Shown piece by piece: positions 32,330 through 40,858 of a stretch of 64,000 nt of DNA; position 1 is the first letter of the stretch; every line of letters starts with the position of its first letter. Under the pieces are notes generated by a model. That model saw only the letters and a program-made list of their open reading frames with translations, was not told the DNA's origin and made no database searches. The translations under genes were made by a program, and so were the position numbers. Source of the DNA: Chitinophaga rhizosphaerae (GTDB lineage Bacteria; Bacteroidota; Bacteroidia; Chitinophagales; Chitinophagaceae); assembly GCF_003958645.1 (NCBI RefSeq), contig NZ_RXLO01000014.1:1-64000 (forward strand). Reading direction: 5' to 3'.

Positions 32330-33478
32330 TCAGAGTATATGTAATTTCTTCATCAGCTCCTTATCCAGCGCAGCTTTCGGCACAATCACATTGATCGTGT
32401 TCACCGCAAAGTAAGGCTCGGAAACATACAGGTAACCATCGAATTTGGACCCCGTTCCCCAGGAGTTCTTCACAATGAAAAAGCGCTTATCGCCTTTCCC
32501 CTTCCCGATCCCCGTGATGTGCATCAGGTGATCGTCTTGCGTAACCAGTTTCTCGAACAGCTCCTGGCGGTATTCCGGCGTAACGTCTACTTCCGGAATG
32601 GCCGGATTGGGCTGCTTGCGGTCCATCAGGCTATCGTACTTCGGGCTCAGGGCGTAACCGCCGTTATGCGCGAATCCGCGATTGCTCACGTCCGCATCCC
32701 ACATCACCGTATATCCTTTCTGCACCGCATTCCAGGTTGCGCCGATCAGTTCGTTGAGGGCCACGTTGTAGAAACTGCCGTTCGCATGATTATCAGGCAG
32801 TTCCAACACGAAAGAAGTGTAGTAGGGATGATGCGTGAACGAGGTGAGGCTTACGTAATCGGACGGATTGAATTTCACGACTTTCGCCGCGTATTCCTGC
32901 GGCGTATATGTTTTACCGTTATACTCGAATTTCGCGGGCGGCGCCTGGCCCATGTAGTGGTCCATCAGCGCGGTGAAGCCCTGCTCCCACTTCGTATCTA
33001 CCGGCCGGCGGGCCAGCAGGGTGTCCAGGAACTTTTTCAGGGTATCGGCCATCTTGCTGTGGTTCAGCTCGTTCTGACCGGGCAGTTTGCCGCTGTACAC
33101 AGATTCCGGCATCAGACCGTAGTTCCCGGCGGCGATGAGCACATCGTGCCCCAGCCCACCTTCCCCGAACTGCGCCGCGCCCTGGCGCTTCACATAGTTG
33201 CGGGCCTTCATCAGGTACACGTTCCGTACCACGAACATTTCAGACAGGTCGGGCCTGGCGTCGGCGCCGGCTTTCATGCACTGGCTTTCGATGAGCGACA
33301 CGGTGCTGAAACACCAGCAGGTACCCGTCATGCCCTGGCTCTTTACGGCCGTAGCGGCGTTGTTCCTGATCACGGTCAGCTCCTGTGCGGGCGGATTGGC
33401 GATACTCCGGGGCGTTTCCTGTGCGGCGGCGGCCAATCCTGCAACCAGCGCAACACCCGTCAAAATTTGTAGTCTCAT
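32330..33478 (-). CDS. secreted C1-family cysteine peptidase (aminopeptidase C / bleomycin hydrolase-like)
   Basis: A 382-residue papain-fold peptidase with an N-terminal signal (MRLQILTGVALVAGLAAAAQ). The active site is complete: Gln48 and Cys54 in SQGMTGTCWCFS, His in DHLMHITGIG and Asn in VKNSWGTG. It resembles the PepC/bleomycin hydrolase family, which is normally cytoplasmic, but here an export signal is clear, as is common in Bacteroidota homologues. A second cysteine two residues after the nucleophile (CWC) is unusual. It follows the DUF2807 gene on the same strand after 40 bp. Confidence 0.9.
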   Translation of the reverse strand: MRLQILTGVALVAGLAAAAQETPRSIANPPAQELTVIRNNAATAVKSQGMTGTCWCFSTVSLIESQCMKAGADARPDLSEMFVVRNVYLMKARNYVKRQGAAQFGEGGLGHDVLIAAGNYGLMPESVYSGKLPGQNELNHSKMADTLKKFLDTLLARRPVDTKWEQGFTALMDHYMGQAPPAKFEYNGKTYTPQEYAAKVVKFNPSDYVSLTSFTHHPYYTSFVLELPDNHANGSFYNVALNELIGATWNAVQKGYTVMWDADVSNRGFAHNGGYALSPKYDSLMDRKQPNPAIPEVDVTPEYRQELFEKLVTQDDHLMHITGIGKGKGDKRFFIVKNSWGTGSKFDGYLYVSEPYFAVNTINVIVPKAALDKELMKKLHIL

Positions 33479-33518
33479 AAGCAGCATGGGTATTTCTCGC
33501 TAAAATACGAAAGCCGGA

Positions 33519-34250
33519 TCAGTTTTCATGAGAAACGCGCCCGCTGCCTGAAACCGACTGCTCTACGATCGCATTGCCCTTGTACCGCACGCTCCCGCTG
33601 CCGGAAATGGCGATCTCCAATTTTTTGCTCACGTTCACATAAGCTTTGCCCGAACCGGAAATGGCTATTTCCGCTTCCTGGGCCGCCATTCCGGGGGCAT
33701 CCACGTCTGCCGAACCTGAAATCGCTACTTCTGTTTTGTCTGCCTTGCCGGCGAGCCTTACCTTACCGTTGCCGCTCATGGCTACTTCCAGCTTGTCGTA
33801 ATCGAGGTCCAGGTCGGCTTCGCCGATGCCGCTCAGCGCCACTTCCAGCTTGTCGCCTTTCAGTTTGCCGTCGGATTTGAAGATTACCTTACCGCTACCG
33901 GCCAGTTCGGCGATCTCGGGATTGGTGATCCATACGTTCACCGGCTTGCTGGGCCGTACGTCGGTGTGCTGCTTGTAGCGGATCTGGAGCTCGTTCGATC
34001 TGAATACCAGCTCGATCAGCGGCAGGATATTCTCGTCTGCCTCGATTTCGATGGAAGCCTTGCTGCCCTGGCGTATCAGCACATTGAACTGGCCGGAAAC
34101 GCCCAGCTCGGTGTACGATTGGGAAACGGTACGGGATTCTTTTTTCATGTTGCCATTACCGGTAACTTTGGAACGTTGCGCCGTTGCGGTAAGGGCAAAG
34201 GCCAGAAGGGCCGCTCCGAAGAGCGCGACAAATTTTTTCATTTGGGTCAT
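33519..34250 (-). CDS. DUF2807 (head-GIN-type) secreted beta-helix protein
   Basis: A 243-residue protein with signal peptide ending TATAQ. The N-terminal half matches the DUF2807 auto-adhesin-like domain (FNVLIRQGSKASIEIEAD); the rest is tandem strand repeats with SGSG/SGIG/SGNG turns, implying a right-handed beta-helix. An earlier start at 34304 would overlap the upstream gene by 28 bp and add basic residues; MTQMKKFVALFG or MKKFVALFG is better. It is the fourth gene of the sigma-factor operon. Function unknown; probably surface or periplasmic. Confidence 0.85.
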   Translation of the reverse strand: MTQMKKFVALFGAALLAFALTATAQRSKVTGNGNMKKESRTVSQSYTELGVSGQFNVLIRQGSKASIEIEADENILPLIELVFRSNELQIRYKQHTDVRPSKPVNVWITNPEIAELAGSGKVIFKSDGKLKGDKLEVALSGIGEADLDLDYDKLEVAMSGNGKVRLAGKADKTEVAISGSADVDAPGMAAQEAEIAISGSGKAYVNVSKKLEIAISGSGSVRYKGNAIVEQSVSGSGRVSHEN

Positions 34251-34276
34251 TATTTTGTGTTGATGGACAAATTGGA

Positions 34277-35344
34277 TTAATCCTCTCCAACTTTGACGTC
34301 GCAATGTTTACCGTTCACGGAAATGAGCGGAGATGCTTCGCCGGCGTTGGATGTTATGGCGGAATAGGAGAGGTTTCCTTTGTTGCGGTTTTCGCTGACG
34401 TGCCTGAACACAAAGCCGTCGGCACTGAAATCCCCGTTCCTGATCTCGGCCCGCACCCGGAACGGTGTGCCCGATTGCACGCCCAGCCGGATATCTGTGT
34501 AATTGACGTCGGCATTGAGGGATTTGAAGTTCTTGTCGATCTTCCGGATCCGGACATCGCCGTAGTTGGCGCTGATGATGGCGCTGGAACCCAGCCCATC
34601 CATCTTCACATCGGTATAATTCGCCCGGAGCACCACGCTGCCTACATTTTTGAATTTAATCTCGTCGTAATTGGCCTGCACTTTCATCTCGGCCACATTA
34701 CCGAAACTGTGATTGCCATAGTTCGAAGTGATATTCACTTCGCTGGCACTTTCGCAGTTCAGCGATGAATAATTCGATTGTACGGTCAGCACGTCCGTCT
34801 TGCCGATACGGGCTTTGTTGGTATAATTGATGCTGAGAAACAGGTTTCCCGCTTCCGCCACATCGATGAAGCCGTAATTCACTTTGAGGTAGGAAGGGAA
34901 GGGCAGCTTCCGGGCGATCACGTCCCCGAAATTACTGTCGATGTTCATGGCTTTCAGTTTCGACGGCACATACACATCGATGTCGATATTGACGTAATCC
35001 TTATTGTCTTTCTTGTTGCTGAACCAGCGGGAACCCGGGTTCGAAGAGGCCGTGATGTTCACGCTGTTCCCCGACTCCATAGCCTTCACATCTATCGTTT
35101 CGGTCATTCGCCGGGCCTGCTCCTGGTCTTTCCCGAAGCCGGTAACGGTAATGGTGGCTTTGCAGACGGGCTTGTCCCAGATATATACCGTCACCTTACC
35201 ATATTTGGAGTTGATGTTCACGCTGGAATTGCCGCCTACGTTGAATTCCTTGACGATGACGACTTTATGTTCCTCGTCGCCTTTCGCGGCGAATGCGAAA
35301 AAGGGACAGAGTAAAAGAAAAAGTATGGTAGATTTAGAGAACAT
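34277..35344 (-). CDS. secreted DUF4097-like beta-repeat protein
   Basis: A 355-residue protein with signal peptide MFSKSTILFLLLCPFFAFA. The body is a series of short beta-repeats (SSVNINSKYGKVTVYIW, AMNIDSNFGDVIAR, LKVNYGFIDV, LFLSINYTNKARIG, LTVQSNYSSLNC, MKVQANYDEIKF, VVLRANYTDVKM), the pattern of DUF4097-like putative adhesins. It overlaps the anti-sigma-like gene by 11 bp and precedes the DUF2807 gene by 26 bp. Likely a surface protein regulated by the sigma factor of the operon. Confidence 0.82.
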   Translation of the reverse strand: MFSKSTILFLLLCPFFAFAAKGDEEHKVVIVKEFNVGGNSSVNINSKYGKVTVYIWDKPVCKATITVTGFGKDQEQARRMTETIDVKAMESGNSVNITASSNPGSRWFSNKKDNKDYVNIDIDVYVPSKLKAMNIDSNFGDVIARKLPFPSYLKVNYGFIDVAEAGNLFLSINYTNKARIGKTDVLTVQSNYSSLNCESASEVNITSNYGNHSFGNVAEMKVQANYDEIKFKNVGSVVLRANYTDVKMDGLGSSAIISANYGDVRIRKIDKNFKSLNADVNYTDIRLGVQSGTPFRVRAEIRNGDFSADGFVFRHVSENRNKGNLSYSAITSNAGEASPLISVNGKHCDVKVGED

Positions 35345-35876
35345 GCTTTTGAGTTGAAGTTGAAGTAGAATCGTTTGTGTATTTGTTCTGCTCTTCGAGG
35401 ATTTTGTCGAGGAGCTCGAGCTTCATCTGGTAGTACCGGACCATGGCCGCGCGAACGCGTTCGTTCCCGGGATTGGCGGCCAGTTCCTTTTCCAGCAATT
35501 TATAAGTATCGTTGCGCAGTTCGAGCTCTTTCATGGTCAGGCTGTCGAGCCCCGTTTCCGCGGCGGGGAGCTGTTTGAGCTCGTCCAGTTTCTGTTCGAT
35601 GCGCGCAGAATAATACGTTTCCATTTCCCTGATCTCCGGGATCACGACCGCTACCGGTTGCCGGGTGTTCATATACTTCACCAGCAGGCCGGCGTTCGCG
35701 ATCAAAGCCACGAGTATGGCGGCTTTCCACCAATGCCGGGCCATCATGGCCACTACCCTGCCCCGCTCCTTCCCCGGCTGCGGCAGCTGTTTTTCCAGCG
35801 CGGCCCAGACGCCAGGCCCCGGCCCTTCTTCCTCAAACCCGCTCCTGTTCTGCCGGATAAACTCTTCCAGGTTCAT
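35334..35876 (-). CDS. putative anti-sigma factor (single-pass membrane protein)
   Basis: A 180-residue protein with a cytoplasmic N-terminus (MNLEEFIRQNRSGFEEEGPGPGVWAALEKQL), one membrane segment (about 51-71, WKAAILVALIANAGLLVKY) and a helical outer part with heptad-like Leu/Glu pattern to the end. Its start overlaps the ECF sigma gene by 4 bp (ATGA). Position, topology and the short N-domain fit an anti-sigma factor, but no zinc-binding ZAS motif is visible, so the role is inferred from context. Confidence 0.72.
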   Translation of the reverse strand: MNLEEFIRQNRSGFEEEGPGPGVWAALEKQLPQPGKERGRVVAMMARHWWKAAILVALIANAGLLVKYMNTRQPVAVVIPEIREMETYYSARIEQKLDELKQLPAAETGLDSLTMKELELRNDTYKLLEKELAANPGNERVRAAMVRYYQMKLELLDKILEEQNKYTNDSTSTSTQKHVL

Positions 35877-36439
35877 ATCTGCTTCGATTTAAGTTTCACG
35901 ATCTGGCGGACTTTCTCCTTCGCCCGCATATATTGGGTTTTGACGGTCGATTCCGAGATATTCAGTAATCCGGCGATTTCGCGGTGACTGTAATCCTCGA
36001 AAATATACAGGTTCAGCACCGTTCTGTATCCCGCCGGCAGCTGGCCGATGGCGTCTTTCACAGCGGCCACCGTCAGCGTATGTTCGGTTTCGTCTACCCC
36101 GTCCTCCTGCTTCCATTCCTGGTCTTCCACTTCCTCGAAATACACTTTCTTTTTCCGGAGGTAGCTGAGGCAGTGGTTGACGACGATCCGCTTGATCCAT
36201 GCGGTGAGACTGGTGTCTGAAGCCAGGTTGTCCAAATTTTTAAAGACCTGTACGAATGCCTCCTGCAGCACATCTTCCGCATCGGCCTGGTGGCCTGTCA
36301 TCCGGAGGCAAATATTATACATCGCCCTGGAATATGCATGATACAGGTCATGGAACGCACGGGCGTCACCCTTGCGGCATCTGGCCATGAGCTGGTCTGT
36401 TACAGGCATTTGTTCCAAGCGTTTCGAGTGTAAATTCAT
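35873..36439 (-). CDS. ECF-type RNA polymerase sigma factor
   Basis: A 188-residue sigma-70 family factor of the ECF group. Region 2 is at about 25-90 (FHDLYHAYSRAMYNICLRM, ADAEDVLQEAFVQVFKNLD) and region 4 at about 125-180 (IGQLPAGYRTVLNLYIFEDYSHREIA, STVKTQYMRAKEKVRQ). It heads an operon with the anti-sigma-like, DUF4097-like and DUF2807 genes, and likely controls it in response to an envelope signal. An earlier or later Met is possible within the first 11 residues. Confidence 0.93.
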   Translation of the reverse strand: MNLHSKRLEQMPVTDQLMARCRKGDARAFHDLYHAYSRAMYNICLRMTGHQADAEDVLQEAFVQVFKNLDNLASDTSLTAWIKRIVVNHCLSYLRKKKVYFEEVEDQEWKQEDGVDETEHTLTVAAVKDAIGQLPAGYRTVLNLYIFEDYSHREIAGLLNISESTVKTQYMRAKEKVRQIVKLKSKQI

Positions 36440-36523
36440 ATAAAAGACGGTGAGTCGTCAGGAAGGTTGCACAGGACCGGGATCTTTTTTTCAATATACT
36501 GAAAACCATGGGGATATAAAAGC

Positions 36524-36549
36524 GAACGCGACCCAGAAGGGCCGCGTTC
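36524..36549 (-). terminator. terminator downstream of the barrel-receptor gene
   Basis: GAACGCG / CGCGTTC stem with a 12-nt loop; on the minus strand it is followed by CTTTTA. It lies about 48 bp after the stop of the minus-strand receptor gene. Confidence 0.6.
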
Positions 36550-36596
36550 TTTCCATCCTTATATACCTAAAACATGATTAGGTCGGAGTTGATCGC

Positions 36597-39062
36597 CTAT
36601 TTCACCCGGTTTAGCTCGTCTTCGAGGCCGGTTTTGCGGTTGCGGGCCTCTTTTACGTTGCTGTTGCCGAATCGATAGGAGAAGTTGAGGCGCACCTGGC
36701 GGCTGTCCCAACCGGTTTTGAGGGCGATGTCGCGGTTCGTTACATGGTAATTGCCGCGGAAACGCTGGGTCTGGAACACGTCGTTCACATTCAGCTTGAT
36801 CGTCCCTTTCTTTTTGAGGATCTGCTTCTGGATGCCCAGGTTCAGCGCGTACATCGGTTCCATTTCGAAGAGCCCTTCACCGGCCACCTGGCGGGAATTG
36901 TACCAGAATGCCGCTTCGGCCGTATAGCCTTTGCCCAGGGCGAAAGTGTGCTGCGTGTTGCCGAAGAAGCCGCCGGAACTGCGGTCCAGCTCCTCACCCT
37001 TCACCTCGGTCTGGAAACGGTTGTAGAAAACCGAAACCGTCGTGAACGATTTCCACCATTTGGTGATCTGGTAAGGGGCAGACAGGTTCAGATTGACGTT
37101 GTCTTTCCTGGCTACGTTCATGTATTTATAGGTAACGATCGTAGTGTCGCCCGTGGCTTCGTCTACCGAAGGTTCCAGGATGCGCGACAGCATATCTTTC
37201 GTATGGCTGTAGCCGATAGCCGCCGTCAGGAACGATTTGAAGGTATACGTGAGGTCGAAGTTGCTGGAGAACTGCGGCCGGAGGTTCGGGTTGCCAGCAC
37301 CCTTGGTGTAGCGGTCGATATAGAACTCGAAAGGGTTCAGGTCGTCGTAGCTGGGGCGCTGGAGACGGCGGCTGTAAGACACGCCCCACTGGTGGTCTTT
37401 ACTCGCATTGTAGCTGAAAAACACGCTGGGGAAGAAGTTGAGATACGTGGTATCGTTCACTTTCTTGATGGTGACAGATGTGCCGGTGACGTTGGATTGT
37501 TCGGCCCGGAGCCCCGCCTGCACGCCGAGTTTCTTGAACTGGCGGCTGTAATTGATATAGGCGGCGTTTACGTTTTCCTTGTAAATGAAGTAGTTGGAAC
37601 GATTGGCGTCGTATTCCCAACCGCTTTTGCGCAGGGAGTCGAAGCGGGAATTGTTATCGGAATCCACCCAGCTGAACTTCACCCCCGCCTCGAATTTGTC
37701 GTTATGGCGCAACGGATGCGTATAGTCCAGTTTGAAGGTTTTGATATTGATGACAGACGGCTGGAAGGCGCGGGTCACGTCTTCACGGAGCAGCCCTTCG
37801 TCGATCGCATTCCTGTAGGCGGAATTGAGGATATTGGTGCTGCGCTCGGTGTTGCGGGAATAGTCCAGGTCGATGTTGAGCTCTTTACCGGTGGTGTCGA
37901 GCTTGCCTTTATAGTTGAAGTTGTAAGACTGGCGTTTCCAGCGCATATCGTTATCGGAAGTCGTGTTCAGGACGGAGTCCAGTTTGGTGCCGTTACCGAT
38001 GTTGGTGTTCGAAATACCATCGCCGGCCCATTTATTATCGCCCATGTCGAACATGACGCCTACGGTGTGGTTCTTGTTCAGGAAGTAATCGAGCCCTACT
38101 TTGGCGCCGTGGTAGCGGGATTTCTTGTCGATATTCGAGATCTGGTCGAAAACGGTCCGACCGGAAGCTTCGATGTTATCGCGGTAGATTTTCAGGAATT
38201 CGAAGTTGCGGTTGAAGCTATAGTTGTACGATCCGTAGATGTTGACTTTCTGGCTGCGGTAGTTGAGGTTGAGGCCCCCGTTGGCTTTGGGCAGTGTGCC
38301 CTGGGAATAACCCAGGTTCACACTGCCGTTGGTGCCGTAGCTGCTGTTTTTCTTCAGCTTGATATTAATGATCCCGGCATTGCCCGCTGCATCGTATTTG
38401 GCGGAAGGATTGGCGATCAGTTCCAACTGGTCGATGTTGGAACTGGGCATGTTTTTGAGCAACATGGCAATATCCTGGGGAGACATGTTCGATACTTTAC
38501 CGTCGATCATAATGATGACGCCGTTTTTGCCGCGCATGGAGATGTTATCGTCCTTATCCACCTGGATGCCGGGCGATTGCTGGAGCACTTCGAGCGCGGT
38601 GCCACCAGCGGCCACGATGGAGTTTTCGACATTCACGACCATCTTATCGGCTTTCTGCTCGATGAAAGGTCTTTTGCCGGTTACTTCCACCGCTTTAAGG
38701 TTGCGGGTGTCTTCTCCCAGCACGATGGCGGGGAGGTTAACGGGAGAGCCGTTGAGGGTGAAAGGCTGGGAAAACCCTTTCCTCAGCCCCATGTTGGCTG
38801 CCGCCACGATGTACCGGCCGCCGGGTACGCCTTCGAAGGCATATTTTCCGGCGATGTCGGCCAGCACGCCTTTAACGAGCACGGAGTCTTTAGCGCGGAG
38901 GAGGGTTACGGTGGCGAATTCTACGGGAGCGTTCGTGGTACGGGTCACTTTACCGGCGATCTCCCCTTTCGAGGCAGCGCCGTTTTGGGATTGGGCATGG
39001 ACGGAAGTGATGGTTCCTGCCACAAGGCCACTGAGGATCAACACTTTGTAAAACGATTTCAT
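36597..39062 (-). CDS. TonB-dependent-receptor-like outer-membrane barrel protein
   Basis: An 821-residue protein with signal peptide ending VHAQ. An N-terminal carboxypeptidase-regulatory-like domain (GEIAGKVTRTTNAPVEFATVTLL) is followed by a plug (SIVAAGGTALEVLQQSPGIQVD, MRGKNGVIIMIDGK) and a large OMP_b-brl_3-type barrel. Proteins of this class often lack a clear TonB box and may act as receptors or as outer-membrane proteins of unknown ligand. It is a single-gene unit, with its own terminator and a long upstream region; it is adjacent to, but not in, the ECF sigma operon. Confidence 0.9.
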   Translation of the reverse strand: MKSFYKVLILSGLVAGTITSVHAQSQNGAASKGEIAGKVTRTTNAPVEFATVTLLRAKDSVLVKGVLADIAGKYAFEGVPGGRYIVAAANMGLRKGFSQPFTLNGSPVNLPAIVLGEDTRNLKAVEVTGKRPFIEQKADKMVVNVENSIVAAGGTALEVLQQSPGIQVDKDDNISMRGKNGVIIMIDGKVSNMSPQDIAMLLKNMPSSNIDQLELIANPSAKYDAAGNAGIINIKLKKNSSYGTNGSVNLGYSQGTLPKANGGLNLNYRSQKVNIYGSYNYSFNRNFEFLKIYRDNIEASGRTVFDQISNIDKKSRYHGAKVGLDYFLNKNHTVGVMFDMGDNKWAGDGISNTNIGNGTKLDSVLNTTSDNDMRWKRQSYNFNYKGKLDTTGKELNIDLDYSRNTERSTNILNSAYRNAIDEGLLREDVTRAFQPSVINIKTFKLDYTHPLRHNDKFEAGVKFSWVDSDNNSRFDSLRKSGWEYDANRSNYFIYKENVNAAYINYSRQFKKLGVQAGLRAEQSNVTGTSVTIKKVNDTTYLNFFPSVFFSYNASKDHQWGVSYSRRLQRPSYDDLNPFEFYIDRYTKGAGNPNLRPQFSSNFDLTYTFKSFLTAAIGYSHTKDMLSRILEPSVDEATGDTTIVTYKYMNVARKDNVNLNLSAPYQITKWWKSFTTVSVFYNRFQTEVKGEELDRSSGGFFGNTQHTFALGKGYTAEAAFWYNSRQVAGEGLFEMEPMYALNLGIQKQILKKKGTIKLNVNDVFQTQRFRGNYHVTNRDIALKTGWDSRQVRLNFSYRFGNSNVKEARNRKTGLEDELNRVK

Positions 39063-39377
39063 ATAAGGCGGATTATAATTGGATTTAGAACTGTAGATTG
39101 ATTAGAACCTTTGCTTGGGTAGTTCCTTTCTTAATCAACTACAGTGCTAAGATAGGTAGTATGTTTTGCATAGTACATAATTATACATAAGTGGTTATTA
39201 GAAAAGGATGATTGGTAAAATCGGTGGAAACAGTTTGGGAAACCTGCAAACTGGTTTGCTGTTACTATGAGGAAGACGACCCGTAAAGGGATTGGTTACA
39301 AACATTATTGAAAAAAAGCGCGGCGCCGGGGATTCCCCGGCGCCGCGCGCTTCATTATATATTACGTACTTCCCTGA
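39063..39377. other. intergenic region between receptor and DUF2167 genes
   Basis: 315 bp. It holds the promoter region of the receptor gene (minus strand, where TATCTTAG, one mismatch from the -7 consensus, occurs near 39148-39155) and the very strong terminator of the DUF2167 gene. No gene seen. Confidence 0.55.
39311..39348 (-). terminator. very strong terminator after the DUF2167 gene
   Basis: A perfect 14-bp GC-only stem GCGCGGCGCCGGGG / CCCCGGCGCCGCGC with a 3-nt loop, followed on the minus strand by seven T residues. Among the most stable hairpins in the window. Confidence 0.9.
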
Positions 39378-40385
39378 TCAGGATTTCCGCTCATCTTCTC
39401 CCAGCGCCTGCTCTGCCGGCTCCGGCGTTACCGGCGTCTCCTCCGCTGCAACTTCATTTTCCTTCCTGCGGCGGCCTCTGATCCAGTTCCACAAAACTCC
39501 ACCCGCGGCAATCACCCCCATCACGATCAGCTTCCCGAATTTCGCCAGGACGGCGAAGAACCCAACCTTAGCCAGCACCTTTCCTGCTACCAGGCCTCCC
39601 ACCGTCCAGGCGGCCACTTCATCCACCTTCGGATCGAAGTCCGCATAGGCATGGCCGCTTTCAAATGTGGCGGATTTCAAAATCCCGGGGATGTTTTTCT
39701 TGATCTCCGGCAGCTGGTCCATCGTACCGATGGCGCTCATCACCAGCACGCCCTTGCGCCCCAGGATGCGCAAATGATAGTTGAGCGTACGCTTCTCCGC
39801 ATTGCTCCCCTGCAGCTCCATGGCCCAATGCAGCGTTTTCGTATTCGAATCGTAGAAAGGAGCTGCCGCCCATCCGATGGTACTGATCGTCTGCAAGCCC
39901 TGCTCCTTGCGCAGCTTGTTAGACGCTTCGTCGTCTTCCTTCATGCCTTTGAGCACATCATCATAATCCATCTTGTCGGCATCCTCGTCTTTCACATATC
40001 CCATTCCATCGAAACTGATATCGAAAGCCCAGGAGGCGTCGTCCAGCGGACCGTATTGCTCCGGGAAGATCATGCCCATGGTTTCGCCTTCGAGGTTTCC
40101 CCATAGCGCTTCGAGCACGCGGTGGCTTTGCGGCGCATCCAGGTACTTGAAGCCCTTCGGTACTTCGATGGTAACACCGTGCGACAGGGTAATTTTACCG
40201 GTTTGGTATTTGAAGGTTTTGTGGACGGAGTCCCGGTATTGCTGCACGGCGGCGGCAATTTCCGCTTCAGCGGCTTCGTCCGTTTGCTCCTGTGGTTCGC
40301 CGGCGCGGGGACCGCTCGTGTCCAGCTGTGCGAAAACAGACGTGAAAGTGGCCATACATGCGGCCACCAGGGTAACAGTTCTCAT
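39378..40385 (-). CDS. DUF2167 membrane protein
   Basis: A 335-residue protein with signal peptide ending TSVFAQ, a DUF2167 body (HGVTIEVPKGFKYLDAPQSHRVLEALWG in part, GMIFPEQYGPLDDASWAFDISFDGMGYVKDEDA in part) and a C-terminal membrane segment (near 275-300) before a Glu-rich tail. The family is widespread but uncharacterised; members are inner-membrane anchored with a large periplasmic domain. Single gene, own strong terminator. Confidence 0.88.
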   Translation of the reverse strand: MRTVTLVAACMATFTSVFAQLDTSGPRAGEPQEQTDEAAEAEIAAAVQQYRDSVHKTFKYQTGKITLSHGVTIEVPKGFKYLDAPQSHRVLEALWGNLEGETMGMIFPEQYGPLDDASWAFDISFDGMGYVKDEDADKMDYDDVLKGMKEDDEASNKLRKEQGLQTISTIGWAAAPFYDSNTKTLHWAMELQGSNAEKRTLNYHLRILGRKGVLVMSAIGTMDQLPEIKKNIPGILKSATFESGHAYADFDPKVDEVAAWTVGGLVAGKVLAKVGFFAVLAKFGKLIVMGVIAAGGVLWNWIRGRRRKENEVAAEETPVTPEPAEQALGEDERKS

Positions 40386-40417
40386 GGTATGAGGGATTTT
40401 GATTAGGTATTTGATCG

Positions 40418-40858
40418 TTATTCTTCTTTCCCTTCGTCTAACCGCAGGTTCGCGATGACATCGGGCAATAATTCCTGCATTTTTTCGAAAACGAGCCGTT
40501 CTTCCTTACGGATATGCGCTTCAAGCGCCCTGGCCAGCTGGTCCATCCCTTCCACCACATCGCTGCTGTCTACCAGCGCGCTGTACATCCCGGAAATGGT
40601 GCGGTGCTCTTCGGCCAGCTCATCGATCATCACGTCCAGCTCCGGCACGAATCCGCGGCATTGTTCGAACAGGTGATCTTCTTTCTGGATATGCGGCACC
40701 ATCGTTTCCTGGAACACTTTAACCATGTATTTCATCTTCGACGCGGCATCGAGCGGGAACCCCTCGTACTGCGCCGCATCTTTTTTGAGATAGCGGCACA
40801 CGAAAAGAAGTGTTTTATGCTCGTGCGACAGCGGTATGAGTTTCGGATGGCGTTGCAT
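40418..40858 (-). CDS. hemerythrin HHE-domain protein
   Basis: A 146-residue four-helix protein with the histidine/glutamate pattern of HHE hemerythrins: SHEHKTLL at the first helix, PHIQKEDHLFEQC at the second, EEHRTISGMY at the third and LEAHIRKEERLVFEKM at the fourth. Such proteins bind a di-iron centre and may store or sense oxygen, or protect or repair metal centres. Its start overlaps the lgt stop by 1 bp (TAATG), so the two are coupled. Confidence 0.88.
   Translation of the reverse strand: MQRHPKLIPLSHEHKTLLFVCRYLKKDAAQYEGFPLDAASKMKYMVKVFQETMVPHIQKEDHLFEQCRGFVPELDVMIDELAEEHRTISGMYSALVDSSDVVEGMDQLARALEAHIRKEERLVFEKMQELLPDVIANLRLDEGKEE

Noticed and set aside
36744..39101. 785-codon plus-strand frame opposite the barrel-receptor gene
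   Set aside because: Antisense shadow; the minus-strand frame has a signal peptide, plug and barrel.
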